Source: Pseudomonadota bacterium
GTDB lineage: Bacteria; Pseudomonadota; Gammaproteobacteria; Burkholderiales; Rhodocyclaceae
NCBI GenBank assembly: GCA_030917225.1
Contig: JAUPVD010000258.1
Span: forward strand, 1-9,056
Length of the DNA: 9,056 nucleotides
Direction of reading: 5' to 3'
Shown here in pieces: positions 1-8,817 of this stretch. Below the pieces are notes generated by a model. It worked only from the letters and a program-made list of their open reading frames with translations. It was not told the origin of the DNA and did not search any database. The position numbers and the translations under genes are program-made. Numbering within the stretch: position 1 is the stretch's first letter; each line of letters opens with the position of its first letter.

Positions 1-1
1 G

Positions 2-1291
2 ACCCTGTCGCTGTTGCCCAACGCACACGCGGTGCTCTTCATCCTCTCGGCAGACACTGGCGTCACCCAGTCGGACCTGGCCATCTGGCGGGATCATGTC
101 GGGGCACCGGAAGGGCGCAAGAAGGGGCGGCTGGTGGTGCTCAACAAGATCGACGGCCAGTGGGACGAACTTAAGACTGAAGCAGAAATCAACGCCGAAA
201 TCGCCCGCCAGGCGCAAAGCTGCGCAAGCATTCTCGAATTGCCGCCCAACCAGGTATTTCCCGTATCCGCACAGAAAGGCCTGGTCGCCAAGATCAACGC
301 CGACGCCGCGCTGCTGGCACGCAGCCGTCTGCCGGCACTCGAACGTGCGCTCTCGGAAGAACTGATCCCGGCCAAGCAGGAAATCGTCCGCGACAACACC
401 GAAAGCGAGTTCAACGAACTCGGCATGCGCACCCGCGGCCTGCTCGAATCCCGACTCGCCGGCCTGCGTGAACAGCTGGCCGAACTAACCGAACTGCGCG
501 GCAAGAACAAGGGCGTCGTCGAATACATGATGGGCAAGGTACGGACCGAGAAGGAAGAGTTCGAAGCCGGCCTGCAGCGTTACTACGCCGTGCGCAGCAT
601 CTTCTCGACGCTGACCAACAAGCTGTTCGGCCATCTCGGGCTGGACGCCTTGCGCAACCTCACCCAGACGACGCGCGAGGCGATGCTGGAGGCGACCTTC
701 TCCAAGAATCTTTCCGATGCAATGGCCAACTTCTTCAGCGTCACGCGCGGCGCGCTCGACAAATCCAGCGGTGAAATCGGCGAAATCCACAAAATGATGG
801 AAGCCATCTATCGCAAATTCTCTGTCGAACACGGGCTCAAGCTCGGCAGCCCGGCCAGTTTCTCGCTAGTCCGTTACGAGAAGGAACTGGATCGCTTGGA
901 AGCCTGGTGCGACACCCACCTGAACACCATGTTCCAGCTGGTGCGCCACGACAAGCAACACCTGACGCACAAATTCTTCGAGGAGGTGGCACTGCAGGTG
1001 CGCCGCGCCTTCGAACACGCCAACCGCCATGCCGAAGGCTGGCTGAAGGCGATCATGGCGCCGATGGAGACACAGGTTCGGGAGCATCAGGTCCAGCTCA
1101 AGCGACGGCTTGAGAGCATCAAGCGCATCCATCAGGCGACCGACACCCTGGAAGACCGTATCGGCGAACTGAAGCAAGTCGAGGCGGCGCTGGTCGGCCA
1201 GATCCAGGCACTTGAAAAGCTGGCCTGGGCTATCCGCCAGGCGCTCGAATCGCAGGTGGACGTGCGCGACCAGATGGTAGTAAACCTCTGA
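2..1291 (+). CDS. Dynamin-family large GTPase, C-terminal part (5' end outside window)
   Basis: The frame is open from base 2, so the true start and first part of the GTPase domain (P-loop, switch regions) lie off the left edge. About 429 residues are visible. The fragment begins just after where the G3 motif would be, with a strand ending in FILSADTGVTQSD, typical of dynamin-like GTPases. The G4 motif NKID is encoded at 143-154, and FPVSAQKGL further on is the G5-like region. The rest is almost all helical and charged, with coiled-coil-like stretches near visible residues 150-200 and 365-420, as expected for a dynamin stalk/bundle. I see no membrane-spanning segment. Bacterial dynamins bind and remodel membranes using GTP, but the cellular role of this branch is not established. 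A TTG at base 14 could be mistaken for the start, but it would leave out the P-loop. The gene ends 70 bp before the cyclase on the same strand. Confident in family, not in role. Confidence 0.85.
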   Translation, partial: TLSLLPNAHAVLFILSADTGVTQSDLAIWRDHVGAPEGRKKGRLVVLNKIDGQWDELKTEAEINAEIARQAQSCASILELPPNQVFPVSAQKGLVAKINADAALLARSRLPALERALSEELIPAKQEIVRDNTESEFNELGMRTRGLLESRLAGLREQLAELTELRGKNKGVVEYMMGKVRTEKEEFEAGLQRYYAVRSIFSTLTNKLFGHLGLDALRNLTQTTREAMLEATFSKNLSDAMANFFSVTRGALDKSSGEIGEIHKMMEAIYRKFSVEHGLKLGSPASFSLVRYEKELDRLEAWCDTHLNTMFQLVRHDKQHLTHKFFEEVALQVRRAFEHANRHAEGWLKAIMAPMETQVREHQVQLKRRLESIKRIHQATDTLEDRIGELKQVEAALVGQIQALEKLAWAIRQALESQVDVRDQMVVNL

Positions 1292-1325
1292 CTTTAGTAA
1301 TATTTTCTCGCAGGCCATTCGGGGC

Positions 1326-1331
1326 TATGAT
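1326..1331 (+). promoter_or_regulatory. Candidate -10 element of the diguanylate cyclase gene
   Basis: TATGAT matches the sigma-70 -10 consensus at five of six positions and lies in the 70-bp gap between the dynamin-like gene and the cyclase gene. A T-rich stretch at 1303-1308 sits about 17 bp upstream but is a poor -35. Transcription would start near 1338, before either proposed start codon. This is inferred from sequence only; readthrough from the upstream gene is equally possible. Confidence 0.3.
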
Positions 1332-1361
1332 GCTCGCTTCCTTCATGGTCGCCGGTCCCGG

Positions 1362-2990
1362 ATGTCGCCTTCGCTGCTCAAATCGCCAGCCACATCCCCG
1401 GAGACCGGCATGCTTCCGTGGCGCCATGTCGTGGCACTGTTCATCTGGGGGCTGATCACCCTGGGTGCCATCACCCTGGTCGTACAGAGCAGCCAGACCA
1501 CCGCCGCACGCGACTTTGCCGAATACGGCGAACACTTCCACGCACAGATTCGCGACAAATTGCGCGCCAACGAAGCCGTTCTCTACGGTTTCTCCAGCTT
1601 CCTCGGCGCCATCGACCGCGATGACCGCAGCACGGCAAGTGCTTACGCCAATTCCATGCTCGAGCGTTACCCGCACATCTACATGCTGGAAGTCGTGCGG
1701 CGGGTTTCGCGCCATGAACTCGCGAGCTTTACCGAACAAATCCGCCGCAAATGGCACAAGGATTTCCAGATCAAGCGCTTCGACTACCGAGGCGATCGGC
1801 AGTGGCAAGCTGCCGGCGTAAAGGATGCCTACTACCCGGTCATCCTCGCCGAACCCGACCTGCCTGGAGCACGCGCGATACTCGGCCTCGACATCGACTC
1901 ACTCGCCGGTCTGCGCGCGGCTCTTCAACGTTCCGAAAAGCTCGACGAACCGGCGGTCAGCGAACCCTTCAGCCTCGTTGAAGGTGATACGGCCTTTGTC
2001 ATTTTCCGGCCTGTCCCTGCAGTACCGACTTCACCCGCAGCCACGAGCCAGCCGCCGCGCAAGCACAGCATCATCGGCGGGGTTGCCTACGCATTGATGG
2101 TTGTTCGCGCCAAGGATCTGCTCCCGGTTGCCAGCGAGATCGACCGTTTTGTTGAGCACACCGCCCTGATGCAGTTCAAAGGGGAGACCAAGGAACTCTT
2201 TGCAATTCAGCCAAGCCGACGCCACCGGTTTGGCGACACGCTGTTTTCACCACTGCGCATCGAGCGCCAGATCGATGGCGTCTCCCAACCGCTGACGCTG
2301 GTGCTTGAACGCAAACTGGGCCCTGCCGACATTTCTGCCAGCGGCCTGACTGCCGTCGCACTGGCCTCCATCCTCAGCCTGACGCTGCTGCTCGCCTACG
2401 CCGGCGCCAGCGCTCGTCGGGAACGCTCACAAACAGAGGGGCTGCGCGCCATGGAGCACATGGCCCTGCATGATGCGCTGACCGGCCTGCCCAACCGCTT
2501 CCTCATGCTCGGCCGGCTGGAGCAAGCGCTCACCACAGCACAGCGCCACGGCACGCGCATTGCCGTGCTGTTCCTGGATCTGGATGGTTTCAAGCCGATC
2601 AATGACATTCACGGCCACCATATCGGCGACCGTCTGCTCAAGGAAATCGGTGGGCGGTTGCGTAAATGCATCCGCGACTGCGACACAGTTGCACGGCACG
2701 GCGGTGACGAGTTCGTCATCACCTTGACGGATATCCGCATTGCCGAGGATGCAGCCGCAGTCGCCGAGAAGATCCTGCAGGCAGTTGCCGAGCCGGCAAG
2801 CTTCGAAGGTCAGACCGTGCAGGTCACGACCAGCGTCGGTATCGCGATTTACCCCGACAGCGGAGACGATGCAGAAACCCTGCTGCGGGCGGCCGATGCC
2901 GCGATGTACGAGGCCAAGGCGGAAGGGCGCCGCATCTTCCGCTTTGCCGCACCGAACGTCAGCGCAGCAAGCGCACCTTCAGAACAATAA
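1362..2990 (+). CDS. Membrane-bound CHASE-GGDEF diguanylate cyclase
   Basis: This protein (542 aa from the ATG at 1362) makes cyclic di-GMP from two GTP at the inner membrane. A first membrane helix lies near residues 22-42. A periplasmic CHASE sensor domain follows, with its typical core around 157-180 (AYYPVILAEP, then AILGLDID). A second helix is near 326-348 and a GGDEF domain spans about 366-530. The GGDEF motif is intact at 447-451. The product-inhibition I-site RxxD is present as RDCD at 438-441, with the standard five-residue spacing. DALTGLPNR (371-379) and the metal/nucleotide segment FLDLDGFKPIND (404-415) are also intact, so an active, feedback-inhibited enzyme is expected. There is no EAL domain. 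The CHASE ligand is unknown. The ATG at 1362 has no clear ribosome site. An in-frame ATG at 1410, preceded by GGAG at 1400-1403, would give 526 aa starting just before the first helix and may be the real start. Confidence 0.92.
   Translation: MSPSLLKSPATSPETGMLPWRHVVALFIWGLITLGAITLVVQSSQTTAARDFAEYGEHFHAQIRDKLRANEAVLYGFSSFLGAIDRDDRSTASAYANSMLERYPHIYMLEVVRRVSRHELASFTEQIRRKWHKDFQIKRFDYRGDRQWQAAGVKDAYYPVILAEPDLPGARAILGLDIDSLAGLRAALQRSEKLDEPAVSEPFSLVEGDTAFVIFRPVPAVPTSPAATSQPPRKHSIIGGVAYALMVVRAKDLLPVASEIDRFVEHTALMQFKGETKELFAIQPSRRHRFGDTLFSPLRIERQIDGVSQPLTLVLERKLGPADISASGLTAVALASILSLTLLLAYAGASARRERSQTEGLRAMEHMALHDALTGLPNRFLMLGRLEQALTTAQRHGTRIAVLFLDLDGFKPINDIHGHHIGDRLLKEIGGRLRKCIRDCDTVARHGGDEFVITLTDIRIAEDAAAVAEKILQAVAEPASFEGQTVQVTTSVGIAIYPDSGDDAETLLRAADAAMYEAKAEGRRIFRFAAPNVSAASAPSEQ
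1400..1412 (+). promoter_or_regulatory. Shine-Dalgarno and alternative ATG of the diguanylate cyclase
   Basis: GGAG at 1400-1403 lies 6 nt before an in-frame ATG at 1410-1412. The upstream ATG at 1362 is preceded by GGTCCCGG, a poor ribosome site. Starting at 1410 places the first membrane helix directly after MLPWRH, a normal N-terminus for this architecture. This favours 1410 but does not prove it. Confidence 0.45.
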
Positions 2991-3021
2991 AAAACGCCGC
3001 GCCCTTTTCAGGACTGCGGCG
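2989..3021 (-). terminator. Rho-independent terminator of the ferredoxin-end operon
   Basis: Read on the minus strand, CGCCGC (3021-3016) pairs with GCGGCG (3000-2995) across a 15-nt loop and is followed at once by six T (2994-2989). It lies 21 bp after the ferredoxin stop codon. On the plus strand the hairpin is not followed by a T-run, so it should act mainly on the minus-strand operon. Its T-tract overlaps the last bases of the convergent cyclase gene, including its TAA. Confidence 0.75.
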
Positions 3022-3042
3022 CTTCAGTGGCCAACCAGCGGA

Positions 3043-4393
<1,351 letters not shown>

Positions 4394-4397
<4 letters not shown>

Positions 4398-5695
4398 TCG
4401 CCTGCCACCACCACGGTGATCAGGTGGGCCGGCTGCACATGCCGGGCAAATGCCGCACGGACATCGGCCACGGTGACCTGTTCGATTTTCTGGGCATAGG
4501 TATCGAGGTAGTCGAGCGGCATGCCATAGAAACCGATCGCCGAGACGTTATCCAGAATCTTCCGGTTGGAATCCAGTCGTAGCGGAAAGCTGCCGACAAT
4601 GTTGGCCTTGGCGGCCTTCAATTCGACCTCACTCGGCCCTTCGGCGAGGAACTGCTGCAGCACGTCGCGGGTGACCTTGAGGGCATCGTTGGCCTGCGCA
4701 CGCTTTGTCTGCAGGCCGATCTGGAACGGGCCAGCTTCCTTCATCGGCGCAAAGTAGCTATAAACGCTGTAGGCAAATCCGCGCTTATCGCGTACCTCCT
4801 TCATCAGGCGCGAAACGAACCCACCACCGCCCAGGCTGTAATTGCCGACCATCAGGGCATAAAAGTCCGGATCTCCGCGCTTCAATGCCGGCAGGCCGAG
4901 ATGGATGTGTGCCTGTGCGGCCGGATGAGGGAGGCGCAGTTCGGTTGCCGCCGGCAGGGCGGGCACGGGCAGCACAGGTGCAGCGACTCCAGCCGGCAGC
5001 GCTTCGGTCAGTTGCACCGCCAGGGCTTCGGCCTCGGCACGGCTGAGCGCACCGACAATGGTCACCGCTGCGGAGCTTGCGACATACTTTGCCGCATGAA
5101 ATTCGCGCAGATCATCAAGTTCGATGGCCGCCAGGCTTTCGATGCCCGGCTGCAACCCATAGGGGTGTTTTCCGTACAAGCCGGACCAGAAGGCACGAGA
5201 CGCGATGGTTTCCGGCCGGGTCAACGATTCGCGCAGCGCCGCCAGGGTACGGGCGCGTTCACGCTCAAAAACCGCCTCCGGAAAGCGGGGGGCAGAAATC
5301 ACCGTACGCATGATCCCGAAGGCTGCAGCGCGCTTGTCGGCGTCCGCCAGCGTGCGCAGACTGACGCTGGCACGGTCGGTGTCGGCACCGCCACCCAGCC
5401 GGGCGCCGAGATCGGCCAGCTTCATCGCGACATCGCTCTCGTTCATGTCGCCAGCCCCCAGATCCATCAGGCCGCGGGTCAACTGCGCCAGCCCCGACTT
5501 TCCAACCGGATCCTGTGCGGCACCCGCCGCGAAATCGACCTGCACATCAATGATCGGCAGGGCACGGGATTCCACGAAAAAGACTCGGGCGCCGGTCGGG
5601 GCCGTCCAGTTTTCGATCTTTACACCGGCCATTGCGGCCTGCGCCGAGAAGATCACGCCAAGGGCGAGCAGGGCTTTCAGCATTTTGTTGTTCAT
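4394..5695 (-). CDS. M16B zinc-peptidase-like protein, non-catalytic partner subunit
   Basis: This is a 433-residue M16 (pitrilysin/insulinase) family protein with a signal peptide: MNNKMLKALLALGVIFSAQA, cleavage near the MAG at 22-24, so it is probably periplasmic. The zinc motif is lost: where relatives have HxxEH it has QLTRG (71-75), after the conserved KSGLA. The C-terminal half keeps the R/Y substrate-binding pair in VRDKRGFAYSVYS (R302, Y309) and a glycine-rich SLGGGGFVSRL segment. In known two-subunit M16B enzymes one chain carries the zinc site and the other the R/Y pair; this fits the second role, with the upstream gene as partner. The ATG at 5695 is chosen because GGGAAG (5706-5701) lies 5 nt upstream and it exposes the signal peptide; the longer frame overlaps the upstream gene. 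The stop overlaps the rsmD start. Substrate unknown. Confidence 0.93.
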
Positions 5696-5700
5696 CTTTT

Positions 5701-5706
5701 CTTCCC
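5701..5706 (-). promoter_or_regulatory. Ribosome binding site deciding the start of the non-catalytic M16 gene
   Basis: GGGAAG on the minus strand lies 5 nt before the ATG at 5695 and 2 bp after the stop of the upstream M16 gene. It selects the start that exposes a signal peptide, over the longer frame that begins inside the upstream gene. Confidence 0.6.
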
Positions 5707-5708
5707 GA

Positions 5709-7079
5709 TCAATGGCGCACATTGGCAAAGGACCGCCGGGGAGCATCTGCCAGTGGCTGCGGATCCAGCACACCAACGGTCAGGCCGTCGTCGCCGAAGT
5801 AGCGCTTCGCAACCGCCTGAACCTGTTCGGCGCTGACCGCCTTGAGCTTCTCGATGATGCGTTCGCCGCTACGGTACGGCAACCCGACCGCTTCCAGCTG
5901 GCCGACTTCCATCGCTTGGGCAAACATCGAATCCAGCTTGTAGATCTCCCCCGCCACCAGTTGCGCCTTGGCCCGATTCAATTCCTCGGCTGTCACCCCC
6001 TCCGACTGGACCTTGGCGATTTCCGCACGCAAGCCGGCCTCCATCTCGCTCACCGTCTTGCCCTCAGAAGGGGTGCCAACGAGATAGAACATCCCCGGCC
6101 CGCGGGCCGTCGAATCGTACTCGGCGCCAGCCGACACCGCCAGACGCTGCTCGCGCACCAGATGGCGGGAGAAACGCGCAGCCCCATGGCCGGACAACAC
6201 CGCACCGAGCATTTCAAGTGCGTAGGGATCGACATCCTTCTCGACATCGCGAACGATCGGTGCGCGGTAGCCCATAATCACCACCGGCAGTTCCGCCGGA
6301 GCCTTGACCGTGACACGGCGGACACCCGCCTGCGCCGGTTCATCCTGTGGCTTACGGCTCGGCAGGGGGCGGGCCTTCAGCACGCCGTAATGCTTCTCGG
6401 CGGCCCGGAACACCTCCTTGTGATCGACATCGCCAACTACAACAACGTAGGCATTGTTCGGCACGTACCAGCGCTCGTACCAGTCGCGGGCGTCCTGCGC
6501 CGTCATGCTCTCCAGGTCATTCATCCAGCCAATGATCGGGCGGCGATAGGGGTGCGCCTTGAAAGCCACGGCGTTCATCGCCTCGAACAACAGGGATTGT
6601 GGCTGGTCGTCGGTACGCAGCCGGCGCTCCTCCATGACCACCTTGATTTCCTGCTCGAATTCGCCGGCAGAAAGGTTCAGGTGGCGCATGCGATCAGCCT
6701 CCAGGGCCATCATTTCGCCCAGTTTCTCTTTCGGCACCTGCTGGAAATAGGCTGTGTAATCGCGACTGGTAAAGGCGTTGTCGCGCCCGCCCGCAGCCGC
6801 CACCAGCCGGTTGAATTCGCCCGGACCGACCTTCGGCGTTCCCTTGAACATCATGTGCTCGAGGACATGCGCGACACCGGTGGTTCCGTTCGTTTCGTCC
6901 ATCGATCCGGCGCGATACCAGACCATATGCACGGCGGTCGGCGCCCGGCGATCCTCCTTGACGATCACCGACAACCCGTTGGTCAGCTTGTGTTCATAGG
7001 GGTTGGCTTGGGCCTGGGGCGCCAGTAGCGCACCGATCAGGCCGGCGAGCATTGGAAATACGTGTCTTCGCATGGTCAT
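5709..7079 (-). CDS. M16B zinc metallopeptidase, catalytic subunit
   Basis: This is a 456-residue pitrilysin/insulinase-family protease. A signal peptide, MTMRRHVFPMLAGLIGALLAPQAQA before NPYEHKL, points to export to the periplasm. The inverted zinc motif HxxEH is HVLEH at 71-75, in TGVAHVLEHMMFKGT. The distal ligand is the glutamate of VVMEER, about 76 residues later (E151), with the helper glutamate seven residues before it. The second half has the structural M16 domain, but the R/Y pair is degraded: the matching segment reads VREQRLAVS, with valine in the tyrosine position. The neighbouring gene has the reverse pattern, so the two likely form a heterodimer. The ATG at 7079 has GAAG (7089-7086) 6 nt upstream; a second ATG at 7073 is also possible. 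The longer frame to 7148 runs into the promoter spacer. This is the first gene of the operon, and 13 nt separate it from its partner. Natural substrate not deducible. Confidence 0.95.
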   Translation of the reverse strand: MTMRRHVFPMLAGLIGALLAPQAQANPYEHKLTNGLSVIVKEDRRAPTAVHMVWYRAGSMDETNGTTGVAHVLEHMMFKGTPKVGPGEFNRLVAAAGGRDNAFTSRDYTAYFQQVPKEKLGEMMALEADRMRHLNLSAGEFEQEIKVVMEERRLRTDDQPQSLLFEAMNAVAFKAHPYRRPIIGWMNDLESMTAQDARDWYERWYVPNNAYVVVVGDVDHKEVFRAAEKHYGVLKARPLPSRKPQDEPAQAGVRRVTVKAPAELPVVIMGYRAPIVRDVEKDVDPYALEMLGAVLSGHGAARFSRHLVREQRLAVSAGAEYDSTARGPGMFYLVGTPSEGKTVSEMEAGLRAEIAKVQSEGVTAEELNRAKAQLVAGEIYKLDSMFAQAMEVGQLEAVGLPYRSGERIIEKLKAVSAEQVQAVAKRYFGDDGLTVGVLDPQPLADAPRRSFANVRH

Positions 7080-7198
7080 GAGAGGCTTCTGATAAAATTT
7101 TGCATTATTGGCATTGAATCCACCTACACCGGGCGGCAATCTTAACACTGGCGCCTTGCATCACTTCTGACTCAGAACCCCTACGACCCGGACCACGC
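7080..7198. promoter_or_regulatory. Divergent promoter spacer between the M16 operon and ftsY
   Basis: These 119 bp separate two divergent operons and contain no gene. The part nearest the M16 gene is markedly AT-rich (7091-7120), while the part nearest ftsY is GC-rich. On the minus strand AATAAT (7109-7104) matches the -10 consensus at five of six positions and would give a leader of about 20 nt, but there is no good -35. For ftsY, TTGCAT (7100-7105) and TTGAAT (7114-7119) could serve as -35 elements, but the -10 positions are weak. I see no clear operator palindrome, and no strong Shine-Dalgarno before ftsY. Confidence 0.55.
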
Positions 7199-8167
7199 AT
7201 GTTTGGTTTCCTGAAAAAGCCCCCCACCGAAGACGACACCATCCCGACGTCGGCCACCGCCCCCTCTTGGCGGGAGCGACTGAAGCTCGGTCTCTCGCGC
7301 ACCCGCGCCCAGTTCGGCGGCAAGCTGAAGTCGATCTTCGCCCGCGGCAAGGTCGATGACGAGCTCCTGGAAGAGCTTGAAACCTTGCTGCTGACCAGCG
7401 ACATCGGTATTGAAGCCACAGATCATCTGCTGCGCGAGTTGAAGACCCGGGCCAAGCGCGACAAGCTGGAAACGCCGGAGAGCATCCAGCAGGCAATGGC
7501 CGATGCGTTGCACGAACTGCTGCTGCCGCTGGAAAAGCCTCTGGACATCACGGCGCACCGCCCCTTCATCATCATGATTGCCGGCATCAACGGTGCCGGC
7601 AAGACAACATCGATCGGCAAGCTGGCCAAGTACTTTCAGGCCCACGGCAAGTCGGTCTTGCTTGCAGCCGGGGATACTTTCCGCGCCGCTGCCCGTGAAC
7701 AACTGATGACCTGGGGTCAGCGCAACAACGTCACCGTCGTCGCCCAGGATGGCGGCGACCCGGCCGCCGTCATCTTCGACGCCATCGGCGCCGCCAAGGC
7801 GCGCGGCATCGACATCGTGCTCGCCGACACGGCGGGCCGCCTGCCGACGCAACTGCACCTGATGGAAGAAATCGCCAAGGTCCGTCGCGTCATCCAGAAG
7901 GCAGACCCTTCCGGCCCGCATGAAACCCTGCTGGTGCTCGACGCCAACATCGGCCAGAACGCGCTGATGCAGGTCAAGGCCTTCGACAAGGCGATCCACG
8001 TCACCGGTCTCGTCGTCACCAAACTCGACGGCACCGCCAAGGGCGGCGTGCTGGCAGCCATTGCCCGCCAATGCCCGAAGCCGGTGCGTTTCATTGGCGT
8101 CGGCGAGGGTATCGACGATCTGCGTCCCTTCGCTGCACGCGATTTCGTGGACGCGCTGTTCGAATGA
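7199..8167 (+). CDS. ftsY: Signal recognition particle receptor FtsY
   Basis: FtsY docks ribosome-SRP complexes at the inner membrane for co-translational insertion. The product is 322 aa, much shorter than the ~500-aa E. coli protein because the long acidic A domain is missing. A basic amphipathic segment at about 24-50 (SWRERLKLGL, later KLKSIFARG) resembles the membrane-targeting helix just before the N domain. The N domain spans about 50-115. The SRP-type GTPase domain has G1 GINGAGKTT (129-137), the insertion-box motif DTFRAAA (159-165), G3 DTAGR (210-214), LDANIGQNA (248-256; many relatives read DATTGQNA), G4 TKLDG (274-278) and the closing GVGEGIDDLRPF (300-311). The ATG at 7199 gives the expected MFGFLKK start, though it lacks a strong Shine-Dalgarno. 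The stop overlaps ftsE by ATGA. First gene of the ftsYEX operon, as in many proteobacteria. Confidence 0.98.
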   Translation: MFGFLKKPPTEDDTIPTSATAPSWRERLKLGLSRTRAQFGGKLKSIFARGKVDDELLEELETLLLTSDIGIEATDHLLRELKTRAKRDKLETPESIQQAMADALHELLLPLEKPLDITAHRPFIIMIAGINGAGKTTSIGKLAKYFQAHGKSVLLAAGDTFRAAAREQLMTWGQRNNVTVVAQDGGDPAAVIFDAIGAAKARGIDIVLADTAGRLPTQLHLMEEIAKVRRVIQKADPSGPHETLLVLDANIGQNALMQVKAFDKAIHVTGLVVTKLDGTAKGGVLAAIARQCPKPVRFIGVGEGIDDLRPFAARDFVDALFE

Positions 8168-8817
8168 TTTCCTGTTCGGGTGTCAGCAAACGCTACCCCG
8201 GTGGCCTGACGGCGCTGGAGAACGTCAGCTGCGAGATTGCTGGTGGCGAAATGGTGTTCATCACCGGCCACTCCGGCGCCGGCAAGTCAACGCTGGTCAA
8301 GCTCTTCGCCGCCATCGAACCCCCGACTTCCGGCAGCATCGTGGTCAATGGACAGAACCTGGCCGCCCTGCGTGGAAGCGCCCTTCCTTACCTGCGCCGC
8401 AACTTCGGCCTCGTTTTCCAGGACCAGAAACTGCTCTTTGATCGCAACGCACTGGAAAACGTGCTGCTGCCGCTGGCCATCATCGGTTCGCCGATCGGTG
8501 AAGCCACCCGGCGCGCGCAGGCGGCACTCGACAAGGTCGGTCTGCTCGAGCGCGCCAAGGCCAATCCAATCGCTCTTTCCGGCGGCGAGCAGCAACGCCT
8601 GGCCATTGCCCGAGCGGTGGTCAATCGCCCGGCCATCCTGCTTGCCGACGAACCGACCGCCAACCTTGATGCTGCATCGGCGGCCGGCATTCTCGACATC
8701 TTCCAGGCTTTTCATCAGGTCGGTGTTACCGTGATCATCGCCACGCACGACCCGCAATGGTCCGGACAGCAGCATGCGCGCGAGATCCGGCTCGACCACG
8801 GGGCACTTGCGGCATGA
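8164..8817 (+). CDS. ftsE: Cell-division ABC ATPase FtsE
   Basis: FtsE is the cytoplasmic ATPase of the FtsEX complex. It acts at the divisome, where ATP-driven changes are passed through FtsX to activators of peptidoglycan amidases. The product is 217 aa, close to E. coli's 222. Visible motifs are Walker A GHSGAGKST (35-43), the Q-loop in LVFQDQKLL (Q86), the ABC signature LSGGEQQR (138-145), Walker B ILLADEP (158-164, catalytic E163) and the H-loop in IIATHD (H195). All key residues are intact. The start is the ATG at 8164, which overlaps the ftsY stop as ATGA. Upstream in-frame starts inside ftsY would only add residues foreign to FtsE. The end overlaps ftsX in the same way, so the three genes are probably translated as a coupled unit. 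Confidence 0.97.
   Translation: MISCSGVSKRYPGGLTALENVSCEIAGGEMVFITGHSGAGKSTLVKLFAAIEPPTSGSIVVNGQNLAALRGSALPYLRRNFGLVFQDQKLLFDRNALENVLLPLAIIGSPIGEATRRAQAALDKVGLLERAKANPIALSGGEQQRLAIARAVVNRPAILLADEPTANLDAASAAGILDIFQAFHQVGVTVIIATHDPQWSGQQHAREIRLDHGALAA

Noticed and set aside
14..16. TTG as the start of the dynamin-like gene
   Set aside because: The frame is open to the window edge, and a start here would remove the P-loop and switch regions of the GTPase. The gene is truncated by the window, not short.
866..1318. A 150-codon minus-strand frame opposite the end of the dynamin-like gene
   Set aside because: It mirrors the helical C-terminus of the dynamin-like protein, and His/Leu-rich composition is expected from that. 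No independent support.
1280..1325. Terminator after the dynamin-like gene
   Set aside because: There are T-rich bases (1303-1306) after the stop, but no GC-rich inverted repeat precedes them, so a Rho-independent terminator is not supported.
1230..1808. A 192-codon minus-strand frame spanning the gap before the cyclase gene
   Set aside because: It covers the end of the dynamin-like gene and the start of the cyclase gene in antisense. No domain is recognisable, and the cyclase frame is clearly the real one.
4901..5836. A 311-codon plus-strand frame over the non-catalytic M16 gene
   Set aside because: Antisense shadow of a well-supported gene; Arg/Gln/Gly-rich, with no motif or ribosome site.
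5205..7028. A 607-codon open frame on the plus strand across both M16 genes
   Set aside because: It is antisense to two genes with clear motifs. Its product is rich in Arg, His, Ala and Leu without recognisable domains, typical of a mirror frame in GC-rich DNA.
7181..8071. A 296-codon open frame on the minus strand over ftsY
   Set aside because: ftsY has every SRP-GTPase motif in the opposite frame. The antisense product (runs of Gly, Asp, Gln, Leu) shows no family features.
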